64,000 nt of DNA from Alphaproteobacteria bacterium (GCA_022822665.1 JAJEAR010000027.1:1-64000), one strand, 5' to 3'; numbered from the stretch's first letter, positions 25,958-34,884 are shown. The notes: generated by a model from the letters alone, not told the origin. Program-made: numbers and translations.

Positions 25958-26193
25958 AGACGGTCCGGCCGCGCGCCACTGCTCGATGGGCCAGGCAGGT
26001 CTTCCGCCCCTGGTTTCCTGCCGGGAACGCAGTCGCGCAGGAACGCGCGTTGCACCTTGACCTCCGCCTGACCGGCCTCGACGGCCGGCAGGCGCCACGA
26101 TCATGGCGAACCCGATGGAACCGGCACCGCGAACCTCCCGGAAGGACGGAAAAGGCGTTTGACGATCTCCCACAGGTGCGGAGAGACGAGTTC

Positions 26194-27402
26194 CTACACG
26201 GCGTTCGATCCGTCCCCGAGGCGGGCATGAGTGCCGATACCCGCGGGGTCCTCCTGTCGCAGCGGAGCATCGAGCGTAGCGAGAACGGCGCGGGCACAGT
26301 AGATGCGGTTGCGTCTCGACCGTCCGGTCAGAGAGACGATGCCGGCCTCTTCAAGACGATCCACGGCACGCCGGGCAGTGGTGTAGGCGACACCCAGGGT
26401 CTTTGCGATCTCGCTGACGCTCCGGAACGGACTCTCGACGAACAGGCCCAGGACCTCTTCCAGCCTCGGCGAAAGCGCGTCGGCGAGGTCGTCGCGACAG
26501 GAATCGAACACACTGTCGAGGCGTTCGATGCGCGCAAGCGCGTCGTCTGCCTGTAACCGGACACCGCGCAGGAAATAGACCAGCCAGTCTTCCCAGGCGC
26601 CCGCCTCGGTGATCGCGAACAGATGTGCGTAGTAGTCTTCCCGCGTCTCCTCGAAATACGCGCTCAGGTAAAGCAACGGCGAAGGCAGGACACCGCGTTC
26701 GGCCAGCAGCAGCGTGATCAGCAATCGACCGATCCGGCCGTTGCCGTCCAGAAACGGATGGATCACCTCGAACTGCGCGTGCGCGAGCGCTGCATGCACC
26801 AGCACCGGCAGGCTGTCTTCGTGAAGAAACCGCTCCAGCGCATCAAGGCACGGCATCAGTCTGTCCGGCGGCGGCGGCACGTAGCTCGCGTCGTTCAGCG
26901 TGCAGCCAGCCGGGCCGATCCAGTTCTGGCTGCGTCGGAACTCTCCCGGAGTGGCCGCGTCGCCCCGCACACCGCGCATGAGCTGTTCGTGAACCTCGCG
27001 GATCAATCTCAGCGACAGCGGCAGCGTGTCCAGACGGTCGAGCCCGTATTCGAGCGCGGCCACGCAGTTCGCCACCTCGCGCAGGTCGGCGTTGTCCGCC
27101 GTGCCCGACGCACCGGCTTCCGCGACGAGCAGTTTGGCGAGCGTCGTCCGGGTTCCCTCGATACGGCTCGACAACACCGCTTCCCGGCGAACGAAGGAGC
27201 GGATGAAGAGATGCGGGTTGGAAAACCGGCGTCCCTCTCCGGCGAGGCGCCCGACGGCGAGGTCCGCACGCGAGAGCGCGGCGGCAAGCGCACCGTCCCA
27301 TTCGATCGGCGGCGGAAGCGGAGCCGGGAGGAACGCCCGGTAGCCGCCGGCGCAGCGGATCGTGTGGCCATGGAGACGGCGTTTCCTTGCGGAACCGGCC
27401 AT
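26194..27402 (-). CDS. Fic-family protein (putative AMPylase) with inhibitory motif and C-terminal winged helix
   Basis: A 402-residue Fic protein. The catalytic motif HPFLDGNGRIGR is complete near residue 213. The inhibitory helix SSRIEGT near residue 79 precedes it (class II arrangement). An N-terminal Fic_N-like segment (PLPPPIEWDGALAAALSRAD) and a C-terminal winged helix-turn-helix (SVSEIAKTLGVAYTTARRAV) complete the usual layout. Fic domains transfer AMP from ATP to hydroxyl side chains of target proteins, and the SxxxEG helix keeps them self-inhibited (family knowledge). The DNA-binding tail suggests autoregulation or a nucleic-acid-linked target (inference). It lies against a truncated DUF3800 gene. 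Confidence 0.93.
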   Translation of the reverse strand: MAGSARKRRLHGHTIRCAGGYRAFLPAPLPPPIEWDGALAAALSRADLAVGRLAGEGRRFSNPHLFIRSFVRREAVLSSRIEGTRTTLAKLLVAEAGASGTADNADLREVANCVAALEYGLDRLDTLPLSLRLIREVHEQLMRGVRGDAATPGEFRRSQNWIGPAGCTLNDASYVPPPPDRLMPCLDALERFLHEDSLPVLVHAALAHAQFEVIHPFLDGNGRIGRLLITLLLAERGVLPSPLLYLSAYFEETREDYYAHLFAITEAGAWEDWLVYFLRGVRLQADDALARIERLDSVFDSCRDDLADALSPRLEEVLGLFVESPFRSVSEIAKTLGVAYTTARRAVDRLEEAGIVSLTGRSRRNRIYCARAVLATLDAPLRQEDPAGIGTHARLGDGSNAV

Positions 27403-27781
27403 GGTGCGGCGGATCGTGCCTCACCAGAGGTGCCGTCTGTCGTCTCCAGACATGGGGGACGAACTCGCCGAGCACCCCGATCCTGTTCAGCAGCCGGTTG
27501 GTGAACCGGCGCGGTTCAGGATGGTGGCTCGACTTGGTGACCGTGTGGAGACTGGCGTCTTTCTTCTCCGACAGGGCGGGACGCTTGCCTGAACGCGCGA
27601 ACTCGAAGGCGAGAAACTCGCACTTGCCCTGGTAGAACCATGTCCCGAACCTGCGCACCGCCTGCGCGATCAGGACGAATCCCGGGAGGCCAGACACCGG
27701 GCATTCCCGGTATTTCGGGTCGGTCCGGGCGACGCAGAGGCCGACATGACCGCACTCGTTGAGGAAGGCGCAATACGTCAT
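27400..27781 (-). pseudogene. DUF3800 protein, N-terminal fragment
   Basis: ATG 27781 opens MTYCAFLNECGHVGLC and continues with GFVLIAQAVRRFGTWFYQGK and RRFTNRLLNRIGVLGEFVPH, following the N-terminal half of DUF3800 proteins, which have a predicted RNase H-like fold and normally begin with a D-E-S-G motif. Here the first acid is Asn (FLNECG). The frame then runs into the start of the fic gene without homologous sequence, so the C-terminal half is missing. DUF3800 genes are common in islands and near defence loci. Confidence 0.6.
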
Positions 27782-27791
27782 CGAAGACGCT

Positions 27792-27826
27792 GCGAAAACA
27801 CGAAGGCCCGCACCGGAGCGCGGGCC
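27792..27826 (-). terminator. GC-rich hairpin upstream of the DUF3800 fragment
   Basis: GGCCCGC and GCGGGCC pair perfectly (seven pairs) around an eight-base loop, and on the minus strand the stem is followed by TTCGTGTTTTC. It resembles an intrinsic terminator for transcripts coming from the right, although it sits just before the DUF3800 start codon, where an attenuator is also possible. Confidence 0.4.
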
Positions 27827-28565
27827 TCGGAAAGAGGGCAGTACCGGACTGCGTCTCGACAGGGAGGATAGTCGCTCGCCCTGCCCGGCGCCAAGATCCC
27901 AACGCCCCCGGTTCCGGGGTTGGCGATCGCGGATCATGGAACTCCCCGGCGATCCGCTCCGCCGTCTCCTGGATCGGGTCGTGCTTCAGGCGAGCGCAAC
28001 GTGGTGTCGCGTGGATCCTTGCGCCGAAGCCCGCCTGCGGGTGCTTCGCCTGGGCATCGCTGTTCTCCCGACCACGAAACCAGTCATCAGACCGTGAATT
28101 CTGAAGGTCAAGTCAGCGTCGAATTCAGGATCAGCCATAGTGAAACTCACGGGATCGGATGCTGATGAAGGGTAGAAAGCGATATTCAAGACAGGCGCTT
28201 GCGTAACGAAAAGTGCACGCACCAACGGGAGTCAGAATTCCGATGATGCCGCCGTGCCAACATGGATGGTGTGCTGGGCGGGTAACATGTAGCTCGCGGA
28301 TGTCTGTTGGCCATTGCAGTAAAGCCCCTCCGACGCGATCGAGCCCGTTGCCGAACCGGTGCGCGGCCGCTGCGCGGCACTGCACATTTCCGACTTGGCT
28401 CCGGGCGAGCTGCCAGCCTTCGCGCGGCGCCAGGGAGAGACAATGGGACTGCTGGCGACGGCGATCGAGGCCCGTGTCCCTCGCGGCTTGCTCGTGCCCG
28501 GGAAGCACCACCCGTGCCGTTCGACCTGCGCGATGCCATTCGCATGCTGCTGAAATGGCCGGCGA
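27827..28565. other. Intergenic stretch without a convincing gene
   Basis: About 740 bases. Frames such as plus 27759-28097 and 28307-28618, and minus 28186-28911, are open but show no family sequence. The stretch around 28100-28280 is AT-richer. Nothing further can be said. Confidence 0.35.
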
Positions 28566-28865
28566 TTGATTGCATTCGTCGCCCGTTTGCCCAGTCTTCG
28601 TCGCCTATGCGACGATAGGTGCACGGCGGACGGGCCAACACCACGTGAGCTGTCCGAGCGTGCCGCTCGCCTGGAGGAGCGGATGAAGACCATGCAAGCC
28701 GAGTACAAGACCGATATTGCGCTCCTGGCGAGGACACTGGCCGAGAACAATGCCAGGCGTGACGCCGAGGCCGCGAAGCGCGAATCCCGGCTGATCTTGA
28801 CCCTGGTCGGACTGGTGATCGGTGCGGTCGCGATCCTCGGTGTGCTGATCCGCTGGCCGGCCTGA
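28566..28865 (+). CDS. Small coiled-coil protein with C-terminal membrane anchor
   Basis: The frame ends with a charged helical run, RELSERAARLEERMKTMQAE, and a single hydrophobic segment LILTLVGLVIGAVAILGVLI before a short tail, the layout of many small tail-anchored or phage-related proteins. The start is uncertain: TTG 28566 gives 99 residues, while ATG 28683, with GGAGGAG just upstream, gives 61. The internal ATG lies within the coiled coil, so an upstream start is plausible. No function recognised. Confidence 0.55.
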   Translation: MIAFVARLPSLRRLCDDRCTADGPTPRELSERAARLEERMKTMQAEYKTDIALLARTLAENNARRDAEAAKRESRLILTLVGLVIGAVAILGVLIRWPA

Positions 28866-29394
28866 CCGCTCTGGGCCGTCGCGCGATGCCGACAGGAACT
28901 CCGGGCGGCATTCACGTCGCAGGCGAGATGCAGCCCGCGCTATCGCCACGGCAGCGCGACCAAGCCCTCAGTTCGTGGATTTGAACAAAGTCGGTCCCAA
29001 TCTCTCTCATCAAGATTGATCAGTATCTGTCCGACCAATCACTGCTGGCAAATTTGCAAGAGGTTCAAGACAAAGGGCTATGAGAGTGCCAGTCGTTGCG
29101 CGTCAAAGCGCGTCGTCGCCGGTCGACGGCTCCTCGTCTCCCGGGAACAATTCCTGCGTCGACGGGACACGGCGCCAGCCATGCCGGAAGGGAGGTTGAT
29201 TCCGGTGGGTGAGGCGTGGTGCCGGACCTGGGAGGAACCGGCAGGCTGAGCGGTGTTCCGGCTGTTGTGCGGGAATACGGTCGGGGCAAACGGCTTTTCG
29301 CGTGCGCCGAGGTCGCTCCGGGGCGGACATCGCGGCGACCTGGCCCACCTGGTCATTCGCGGGCGCTGAAGACGCGTCGGGTCCCGGCTTGCGC
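28866..29394. other. Intergenic stretch
   Basis: About 530 bases; only short or arginine-rich frames. An AT-richer part lies at 28980-29080. No RNA gene or repeat recognised. Confidence 0.35.
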
Positions 29395-29739
29395 CTACTT
29401 CTCGAAGATGGCGAGGTTGAGCGGCCGGACCGCGCCCATCCAGATCGCGTAATCGCGGTGATCGGCGAGGTCGTCCCCGGTATTGGGATGGACGAAGACG
29501 ACAAGCGAGCCGCGGGCAAGGGCGAGTGCCGGAACGATCTCGGCGAACAGCGCCGGCTCGAACGCGATCTGGTAGCTCCAGTCCGGGTGCGGTCCCACCG
29601 GCCGGTCATGCCAGCGGCCAAAGGTCGCCTGCGGAAAACGGTCCTCGAATTCCGCTCGCAGGCGCTCGGCCTCGGGTTTCGAGCCGGCGTCGTAATAGAT
29701 GTGGGCGTGATAGTCGGAGATGTCGGCGGGGGCGGCCAT
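29395..29739 (-). CDS. DOPA 4,5-dioxygenase-family protein
   Basis: A 114-residue protein matching the single-domain DOPA 4,5-dioxygenase family in length and in its histidine pattern: DYHAHIYYD at the N-terminus, GRWHDRPVGPHPDWSYQ in the middle and VFVHPNTGDDLADH near the end. These are extradiol-type ring-cleaving or related metal enzymes, and the bacterial members are mostly uncharacterised (family knowledge). The start at 29739 begins MAAPADISDYHAH. It lies 18 bases downstream of the tRNA-Ser on the same strand; its promoter may overlap the tRNA region. Confidence 0.88.
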   Translation of the reverse strand: MAAPADISDYHAHIYYDAGSKPEAERLRAEFEDRFPQATFGRWHDRPVGPHPDWSYQIAFEPALFAEIVPALALARGSLVVFVHPNTGDDLADHRDYAIWMGAVRPLNLAIFEK

Positions 29740-29757
29740 CACGTGTCTCCCGGGGCC

Positions 29758-29845
29758 TGGCGGAGGGAGCGGGATTCGAACCCGCGACACCTTTCGGTGA
29801 ACACGCTTTCCAGGCGTGCGCCTTAAGCCGCTCGGCCATCCCTCC
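29758..29845 (-). tRNA. tRNA-Ser (anticodon GGA)
   Basis: The minus strand gives a complete class II tRNA of 88 nt including an encoded CCA. Acceptor GGAGGGA pairs with TCCCTCC, the discriminator is G, the anticodon loop is CTGGAAA, the long variable arm is TTCACCGAAAGGTG-like, and the T-arm is GCGGGTTCGAATCCCGC. The serine-type long variable arm and GGA anticodon agree. It shows no sign of an integrated element at its 3' end within the window. Confidence 0.97.
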
Positions 29846-29965
29846 GTGCGGGGCGACACTATCCAAGGTGACAGGACGGTGCAACGTGTCGGCCGCGTCT
29901 GCGCCTCTTTTGCGCCGTCATGGTATGCTGGCGAAGGACCGGTGCCGGACGGGATCCGGAGGAGC

Positions 29966-30739
29966 ATGGGGCAATTTCGAAAGGCGATCCGGCTTGCGGG
30001 CGTTCGCGCGGTGCTGCGGGCCCTGGCGCCGGGGTTCGTCCTGCTGGCGGCGGGCGGCGGCCAGGCCGAAACCGGGACCTGGCGGGGTCTCGTCGTGGCC
30101 CCTGAAGTCCGTTGTTCGCCGTATGAGCGTGCGCGCGACTACCGCTACAGCCAGTCCGTCGAACAGACGATCGTCGCCCGCATGGGAGCTGTGTACGGTC
30201 CCTATACCGGTCGCTACTTCGCTTCGACCCGGGAGACCGACATCGAACACATCGTTGCGACCAGCGAGGCGCACGACAGCGGACTGTGCGCGCGCGACCC
30301 CGCGGACAGGACACGATTCGCCAGCGACCTGCGTAACCTCACCCTGGCGTCGGTCCGGGTCAACCGGCACCAGAAGCAGGGCAAGGACGCGGCGGAATGG
30401 CTGCCGGAACGCAACAGGTGCTGGTTCGTCGGCCGCATCATCGAGGTCAGGCGGACCTGGAACCTCACGATCGACCGGCGCGAGGCCGAGGCGATCGACG
30501 CGGTGCTGGCCGGGTGTGACCGGATCCCGGACGAGCCGGTGATGGCCGAGCCGGCGGCCGCGCCCGCGCCCCGCGCATCACCCCGGTCCGGCGCGCCGCT
30601 GGACCTGTGGGATGACAACGGGAACGGTCGGATCTCCTGCCGCGAGGCTCGCCGCCATGGCATTGCGCCGGTCCGCAGCGACCACCCGGCCTACCGGTTC
30701 ATGCGTGACGGCGACGGTGACGGAACGGTCTGCGAATGA
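29966..30739 (+). CDS. Secreted HNH-type nuclease with Excalibur calcium-binding domain
   Basis: A 257-residue exported protein. A signal peptide (basic start, then LAPGFVLLAAGGGQA) is followed by a DUF1524/HNH-like core with DIEHIVATSEAHDSGLC (catalytic His region) and DLRNLTLASVRVNRHQKQGK. A proline/alanine linker precedes a C-terminal Excalibur domain with two DxDxDG-type loops (LWDDNGNGRISCREA and DGDGDGTVCE). The architecture is that of extracytoplasmic nucleases (family knowledge). ATG 29966 has GGAGGAGC just upstream. It is followed at once by the lipoprotein gene, so the two probably form an operon. Confidence 0.9.
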   Translation: MGQFRKAIRLAGVRAVLRALAPGFVLLAAGGGQAETGTWRGLVVAPEVRCSPYERARDYRYSQSVEQTIVARMGAVYGPYTGRYFASTRETDIEHIVATSEAHDSGLCARDPADRTRFASDLRNLTLASVRVNRHQKQGKDAAEWLPERNRCWFVGRIIEVRRTWNLTIDRREAEAIDAVLAGCDRIPDEPVMAEPAAAPAPRASPRSGAPLDLWDDNGNGRISCREARRHGIAPVRSDHPAYRFMRDGDGDGTVCE

Positions 30740-30750
30740 GGAATGTAACC

Positions 30751-31389
30751 ATGACGTATCCGACGCGCGGCGGGCTGGTCCGTGCGGCAGCCGCACTGCT
30801 TGTCGTCGCGCTGCTCGGCGCCTGCAGCACTCCGGTTCCGAACCGCCAGAAGGACCTCTGCGCCGTGTTCGGCCAGTTCCCCGAGTGGTACGACCACGCG
30901 CTCGCGTCCCGGAAGCGCTGGGGGACCCCGATCCCGGTCCTGATGTCGATCATCCACCATGAATCGGGATATCGCAGCCACGTACGTCCGCCGATGCAGT
31001 GGTTTCTGGGGATCATCCCGCTGGGCCGGCCATCAACGGCGAAGGGCTATGCACAGGCGCTCAGCCCGGCGTGGAAGGACTACACCTCCGAACGCGGGAC
31101 GTCCCGCAGCCGCACCGACATGGAGGACGCTCTCGATTTCGTCGGGTGGTACAACTACAAGAGCTGGAAGGGACTTGGCATCCCGAGAACCGACGCACAC
31201 CGCCTGTACCTGGCCTATCACGAGGGCCGGCGCGGATATGCCCGCGGATCGTGGAAGAAGAAGCCCGCGGTTCGCGCGGCGGCGGGCCGGGTTGCCGACA
31301 CGGCCCAGCGGTACGCGGCCCAGCTCAAGCGCTGCGAGTCGCGTTTTCGCTGTGACTCATGGTATCAGTTCTGGCCGTTTTGCAGCTAG
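30751..31389 (+). CDS. Lipoprotein with lytic-transglycosylase (SLT)-like domain
   Basis: A 212-residue protein. The lipobox LLGAC closes an N-terminal hydrophobic stretch (LVRAAAALLVVALLGAC), so lipidation is expected at that Cys. The body contains SIIHHESGYRSH, with Glu in the position of the SLT catalytic acid, then ALSPAWKDYTSERG and WYNYKSWKGLGI; the family is usually annotated as transglycosylase SLT-domain lipoproteins. It likely acts on periplasmic peptidoglycan. ATG 30751 follows GAGGA; an alternative ATG at 30736 overlaps the upstream stop codon (ATGA), implying coupling in either case. Confidence 0.88.
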   Translation: MTYPTRGGLVRAAAALLVVALLGACSTPVPNRQKDLCAVFGQFPEWYDHALASRKRWGTPIPVLMSIIHHESGYRSHVRPPMQWFLGIIPLGRPSTAKGYAQALSPAWKDYTSERGTSRSRTDMEDALDFVGWYNYKSWKGLGIPRTDAHRLYLAYHEGRRGYARGSWKKKPAVRAAAGRVADTAQRYAAQLKRCESRFRCDSWYQFWPFCS

Positions 31390-31486
31390 CAGGGTCGGAT
31401 GCAATGGCGGAAGATGACAGGATCCCGAAAGTCCGGGCAAACCGGGACAGGGCGGTCGAAGGCCGGTCCGCGGGGACACCGTAGCC

Positions 31487-31807
31487 GTGCGGCTGGTCGT
31501 GAGAAATACCGGACTGTTACTGCTGGTGCTCTGTGCCGGGATGCTGTGCTACGACCTCGTACGCACCGTCCTGTCGGGTGAACTCCAGATCACCGATGTT
31601 GGCTCGCTATGGGTTGCCGTGCATTCGACAAGCCTGCAGGAACTCGAAGCCGGGATTTCCCGGTACCTGTGGCCGTTCCTCTGGCATCCGGTCATGGTCA
31701 CCTTCCTGCTGCTGCCGGCATTTGCGGTCGTCGGCGTCGTCGGCGTCTTGCTGATGATCGCCGGTCGCAGGCGGACACGCAGCGGCCAGTTGTTCAGCCG
31801 CCCGTAG
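31487..31807 (+). CDS. Small membrane protein (two to three segments)
   Basis: A 106-residue protein starting with GTG 31487. Hydrophobic segments occupy residues ~6-24 (NTGLLLLVLCAGMLCYDLV) and ~68-92 (MVTFLLLPAFAVVGVVGVLL), separated by an amphipathic stretch, and the tail is basic (GRRRTRSGQ). Similar small proteins are widespread in alphaproteobacteria without known function. It lies just before the S49 peptidase gene on the same strand. Whether they are co-transcribed is not clear. Confidence 0.75.
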   Translation: MRLVVRNTGLLLLVLCAGMLCYDLVRTVLSGELQITDVGSLWVAVHSTSLQELEAGISRYLWPFLWHPVMVTFLLLPAFAVVGVVGVLLMIAGRRRTRSGQLFSRP

Positions 31808-31864
31808 CGCTCTGAAGCGCCGGGCCGCCTTGCGGGCAGGCCGCACCGACTCTATTTTCCGCAG

Positions 31865-32719
31865 ATGAGGATCATCTCGCGGATTCCGGGGTTTCGCCGG
31901 CGGCCGCCGACGGTTTCCGTGGTGCGGCTGTCGGGCATTATTGGCGGCGCGTCGGTGGTGCGGCGCGGCCTGGTTCACCAGTCCCTGGCACCGGTCCTGG
32001 AGAAGGCGTTTTCAGGGCGCCGCACGGTGGCCGTGGCGCTGGCCATCAACTCGCCGGGCGGGTCTCCGGTGCAGTCGGACCTGATCGCCGCCCACATCAT
32101 TGCGCTGAGCCGGGAACGCGATATTCCGGTCTTCGCCTTCTGCGAGGATGTCGCCGCCTCGGGCGGCTACTGGCTGGCGCTGTCTGCCAGCGAGATCTAC
32201 GCCAACCAGAGCACCATCGTCGGCTCGATCGGCGTGGTGACTGCGGGGTTCGGCCTGGACCGGTTAATCGAGCGGTTCGGCATCGAGCGCCGCGTGTATA
32301 CGACCGGACCGAAGAAGGGGATGCTCGATCCTTTCCGACCGGCCGACCCGGACCACGTCGAGCACCTGCGCGGCGTGCATGCCGTGATGTTCGAACGGTT
32401 CCGCGACTTCGTCGCCGAACGGCGCGGGCATCGTCTCGCGGCCCCGGAAGACGAACTGTACAGCGGTGCCTTCTGGAGCGGCAGCCAGGCGCTCGAATAC
32501 GGGTTGATCGACGGTTTCGGTTCACTCCGGTCGGTGATGCGGGAGCGGTTCGGCGCCAAAGTCCGTTTCAGGCAATTCGGGATGCGCAGAGGTGTGCTGG
32601 CCCGGTTCCAGCGCGCAACAGGTTGGTCGGAGCACGACGGTGCCGCGGACCGGACCTGGGCCGATGAACTGCTCGCCGCGGTCGAGACCCGAACCATGTG
32701 GGGACGCTTTGGGCTCTAG
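31865..32719 (+). CDS. S49-family (SppA-like) serine peptidase
   Basis: A 284-residue member of peptidase family S49. NSPGGSPVQSDLIA and EDVAASGGYWLALSA carry the oxyanion and nucleophile Ser region, SIGVVTAGFG follows, and YTTGPKKGMLDPF supplies the general-base Lys region. It is a short form with no clear signal peptide or membrane anchor (N-terminus MRIISRIPGFRRRPP is basic). S49 enzymes digest cleaved signal peptides or process phage and membrane proteins (family knowledge). ATG 31865 is the first start of the frame. Confidence 0.92.
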   Translation: MRIISRIPGFRRRPPTVSVVRLSGIIGGASVVRRGLVHQSLAPVLEKAFSGRRTVAVALAINSPGGSPVQSDLIAAHIIALSRERDIPVFAFCEDVAASGGYWLALSASEIYANQSTIVGSIGVVTAGFGLDRLIERFGIERRVYTTGPKKGMLDPFRPADPDHVEHLRGVHAVMFERFRDFVAERRGHRLAAPEDELYSGAFWSGSQALEYGLIDGFGSLRSVMRERFGAKVRFRQFGMRRGVLARFQRATGWSEHDGAADRTWADELLAAVETRTMWGRFGL

Positions 32720-32749
32720 TCGTCGTCCGGCGCCGTCGGGAGGGATCAG

Positions 32750-33967
32750 ATGTCGGAAAGGCTGATCGTGATCGGCGGCGGTCAGGCGGCGTCGACCGTG
32801 GTGACCTCGATGCGCGGTTTCGGTGACGCTCGACCGATCACCGTGATCAGCGAGGAAACCGATCCACCCTACCAGCGGCCGCCGCTGTCGAAGGGCTACC
32901 TGCAGGGCAAGGTCCCGAAGGATCGCCTGCTGATTCGCCCGGCGGCCTGGTATTGCGAGCACGATGTCGACCTTCGCCTCGAGCGGCGGGTGACCGACAT
33001 CAACCGCGACAACCGGCGGGTCACGCTGGACGACGGGGAACAGCTGGACTACGGCGCCCTGGTGCTTGCGACCGGAGCAACGCCGCGCCGGCTGCCCGCC
33101 GCCATCGGCGGGGAGCTCGAGGGCGTCTTCGTGCTGCGCTCGCGCACCGACTCCGACGCGATCCGCCAGCGGCTCGAGCAGGCGCAGAGCCTGCTGGTGA
33201 TCGGTGGAGGGTACATCGGGCTCGAGGTTGCCGCTTCGGTGGCGGGGTCCGGTTGCCGCGTGATGGTGGTCGAGATGGCCGACCGCATCCTGCAGCGGGT
33301 GGCCGCCCCGGAAACCTCCGGTTTCTTCCGGGACGTTCATCGTGCGCACGGTGTCGACATTCGCGAATCGACCGGCCTGGTCCGGCTCCTCGGCGAGAAT
33401 GGCCGGGTGCGCGGGGCGGAACTGGACGACGGGACGGTGTGCGACGCTGAGGCTGTGGTCGTGGGAATCGGCGTGCGTCCCAATGACGACCTTGCGCAAA
33501 AGGCCGGTCTCGATACCGACGACGGTATCCTGGTCGATGAACGCTGTCGTTCTTCCGACGCGGCGATCCTGGCGGCCGGCGATTGTGCGAGGTTCTGGTT
33601 CGAGGACCGCCGCATCCGGCTCGAATCGGTCCAGAACGCGAATGATCAGGCGCGTGTGGTGGCGCGTACCCTGTGCGGTCGCGAGGCCGCCTACCATCCG
33701 GTGCCGTGGTTCTGGTCCGACCAGTTCGACGTCAGGCTGAAGATCGCCGGTTTCAGCGCCGGGTATGACGAGGTCGTGACCCGACCCGGACGCGCAGCGG
33801 GCTCGCTCTCGGTCTGGTACTACAGGCAGGGCCGGCTGATCGCGGTCGACTCCCTGACCGATGCCGCATCCCATACCATCGCCCGGAAGCTGCTTGCCGC
33901 GGGCCAGAGCCCGCCGCCATCACGGGTCCGCGATCCGGACCTGGATCTGAAGACGCTGCTTGCGTGA
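32750..33967 (+). CDS. FAD-dependent ferredoxin/rubredoxin-reductase-like oxidoreductase
   Basis: A 405-residue flavoprotein. The FAD-binding start is RLIVIGGGQAASTVV, the NAD-binding motif LVIGGGYIGLEVAASVAGSG, and the second FAD motif ILAAGDCARFWFE. The C-terminal reductase domain (WFWSDQFDVRLKIAG) is typical of the electron-transfer reductases of cytochrome P450, dioxygenase or rubredoxin systems. No cognate ferredoxin is adjacent. GGGAGGG lies seven bases before the ATG at 32750. Confidence 0.93.
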   Translation: MSERLIVIGGGQAASTVVTSMRGFGDARPITVISEETDPPYQRPPLSKGYLQGKVPKDRLLIRPAAWYCEHDVDLRLERRVTDINRDNRRVTLDDGEQLDYGALVLATGATPRRLPAAIGGELEGVFVLRSRTDSDAIRQRLEQAQSLLVIGGGYIGLEVAASVAGSGCRVMVVEMADRILQRVAAPETSGFFRDVHRAHGVDIRESTGLVRLLGENGRVRGAELDDGTVCDAEAVVVGIGVRPNDDLAQKAGLDTDDGILVDERCRSSDAAILAAGDCARFWFEDRRIRLESVQNANDQARVVARTLCGREAAYHPVPWFWSDQFDVRLKIAGFSAGYDEVVTRPGRAAGSLSVWYYRQGRLIAVDSLTDAASHTIARKLLAAGQSPPPSRVRDPDLDLKTLLA

Positions 33968-33970
33968 CTG

Positions 33971-34636
33971 CTACCGGTCGCCCCGGGAAGCGTCGATGCG
34001 AAGGACCAGGTCGGCGAGGTCGGGATCGTCGAGCCCCTCGGCCATGAGCGAGCGCAGCGTCTGGCGGAAGTAGTCTGCACACCTGCCGAACGATCCCTCG
34101 GCTCCGCGGATCCATCCGGCCGCGGCATCATGCGCCATGATGCCGGCATACTGGGGGTGTTCACGGTTGCTCACGAAGGCGAGCACGTCTGCCGGTCCGG
34201 CTTCGGTCGAGGCCACCAGCCAGCGCGGCCGGTACAGCCCGGCATGCATCTCGCGCTGCCACAGCCGATCCAGCACCTCGTCCTCGCCGACGAGCGGAAG
34301 GGTGAAGACAACCCCGGCACAGGAACCAGATGGCTCCCTGTCCAGTCCCAGCGACAGGCCCGGGTTTTCCGGACTGCCGCGTGATTCCAGCGTCCAGATG
34401 CACGCACGACGCATGTAGCCGAAAATTCGGCCGCGCGTTCGCCCGGTCCACGCGATACCGGGCTTCCATATGAGCGAGCCATAGGCGAACATCCTGATGG
34501 CCTCCGTCTCCCCGGGCTGGCCCGCGGGGCGGTGCGCCAGCGTATCGGCGATGCTGCGCGCGCGTTCCGCCTTGCCGAGCGGCGGCGTGGCCTGCGCCGG
34601 CGGCGGCCTGGTCGGAACGGTCACGGCCAACGGCAT
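33971..34636 (-). CDS. chaC: ChaC-like glutathione-specific gamma-glutamylcyclotransferase
   Basis: A 221-residue protein. The ChaC hallmark MFAYGSLIWKPG lies near residue 49, followed by FGYMRRACIWTLESRGSPEN (substrate loop) and GAEGSFGRCADYFRQTL near the C-terminus. ChaC enzymes degrade glutathione to 5-oxoproline and Cys-Gly (family knowledge). The N-terminal ~45 residues are proline/alanine-rich and outside the domain; ATG 34636 is taken, but a start nearer the domain is possible. The gene converges on the ferredoxin-reductase-like gene with only three bases between stops. Confidence 0.9.
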   Translation of the reverse strand: MPLAVTVPTRPPPAQATPPLGKAERARSIADTLAHRPAGQPGETEAIRMFAYGSLIWKPGIAWTGRTRGRIFGYMRRACIWTLESRGSPENPGLSLGLDREPSGSCAGVVFTLPLVGEDEVLDRLWQREMHAGLYRPRWLVASTEAGPADVLAFVSNREHPQYAGIMAHDAAAGWIRGAEGSFGRCADYFRQTLRSLMAEGLDDPDLADLVLRIDASRGDR

Positions 34637-34671
34637 TCCCAACCGGTTCGAAATGTCATATCAAGGTGACC

Positions 34672-34884
34672 ATGCTGCTGAGCCTCAACAAGATTCTGGT
34701 GCTGATCGGTATCCTGCTGGTGGTCTGGTACGGCTTCAAGCTTGTCGGCCGGCTTGACCGGGCTCGCAGGGAAAAGGTCAGGACAGCCCGCCGCGCGCCG
34801 GACCCGGACGATGCCGAGACCATCGAACTGGTCCGCGACGAGGACGGAAGCGGTTTCGTCCCGCGCGGGACCCGCAGGCGCTGA
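34672..34884 (+). CDS. Small membrane-anchored protein (70 aa)
   Basis: A 70-residue protein with one N-terminal membrane segment (LNKILVLIGILLVVWYGFKL) and a charged cytoplasmic tail (RREKVRTARRAPDPDDAE). Such proteins occur beside chaC-like genes in alphaproteobacteria, from memory. ATG 34672 follows AAGGTG; a GTG at 34666 is also in frame. It is divergent from chaC with a very short shared upstream region. Function unknown. Confidence 0.75.
   Translation: MLLSLNKILVLIGILLVVWYGFKLVGRLDRARREKVRTARRAPDPDDAETIELVRDEDGSGFVPRGTRRR

Noticed and set aside
28307-28618. 103-residue plus-strand frame before the coiled-coil protein
   Set aside because: Arginine-rich for most of its length and no recognised domain; overlaps the better-supported frame at 28566.
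29758-29845. tRNA-Ser considered as an attachment site for a nearby element
   Set aside because: No integrase gene lies beside it and no duplicate 3' end was seen next to it.
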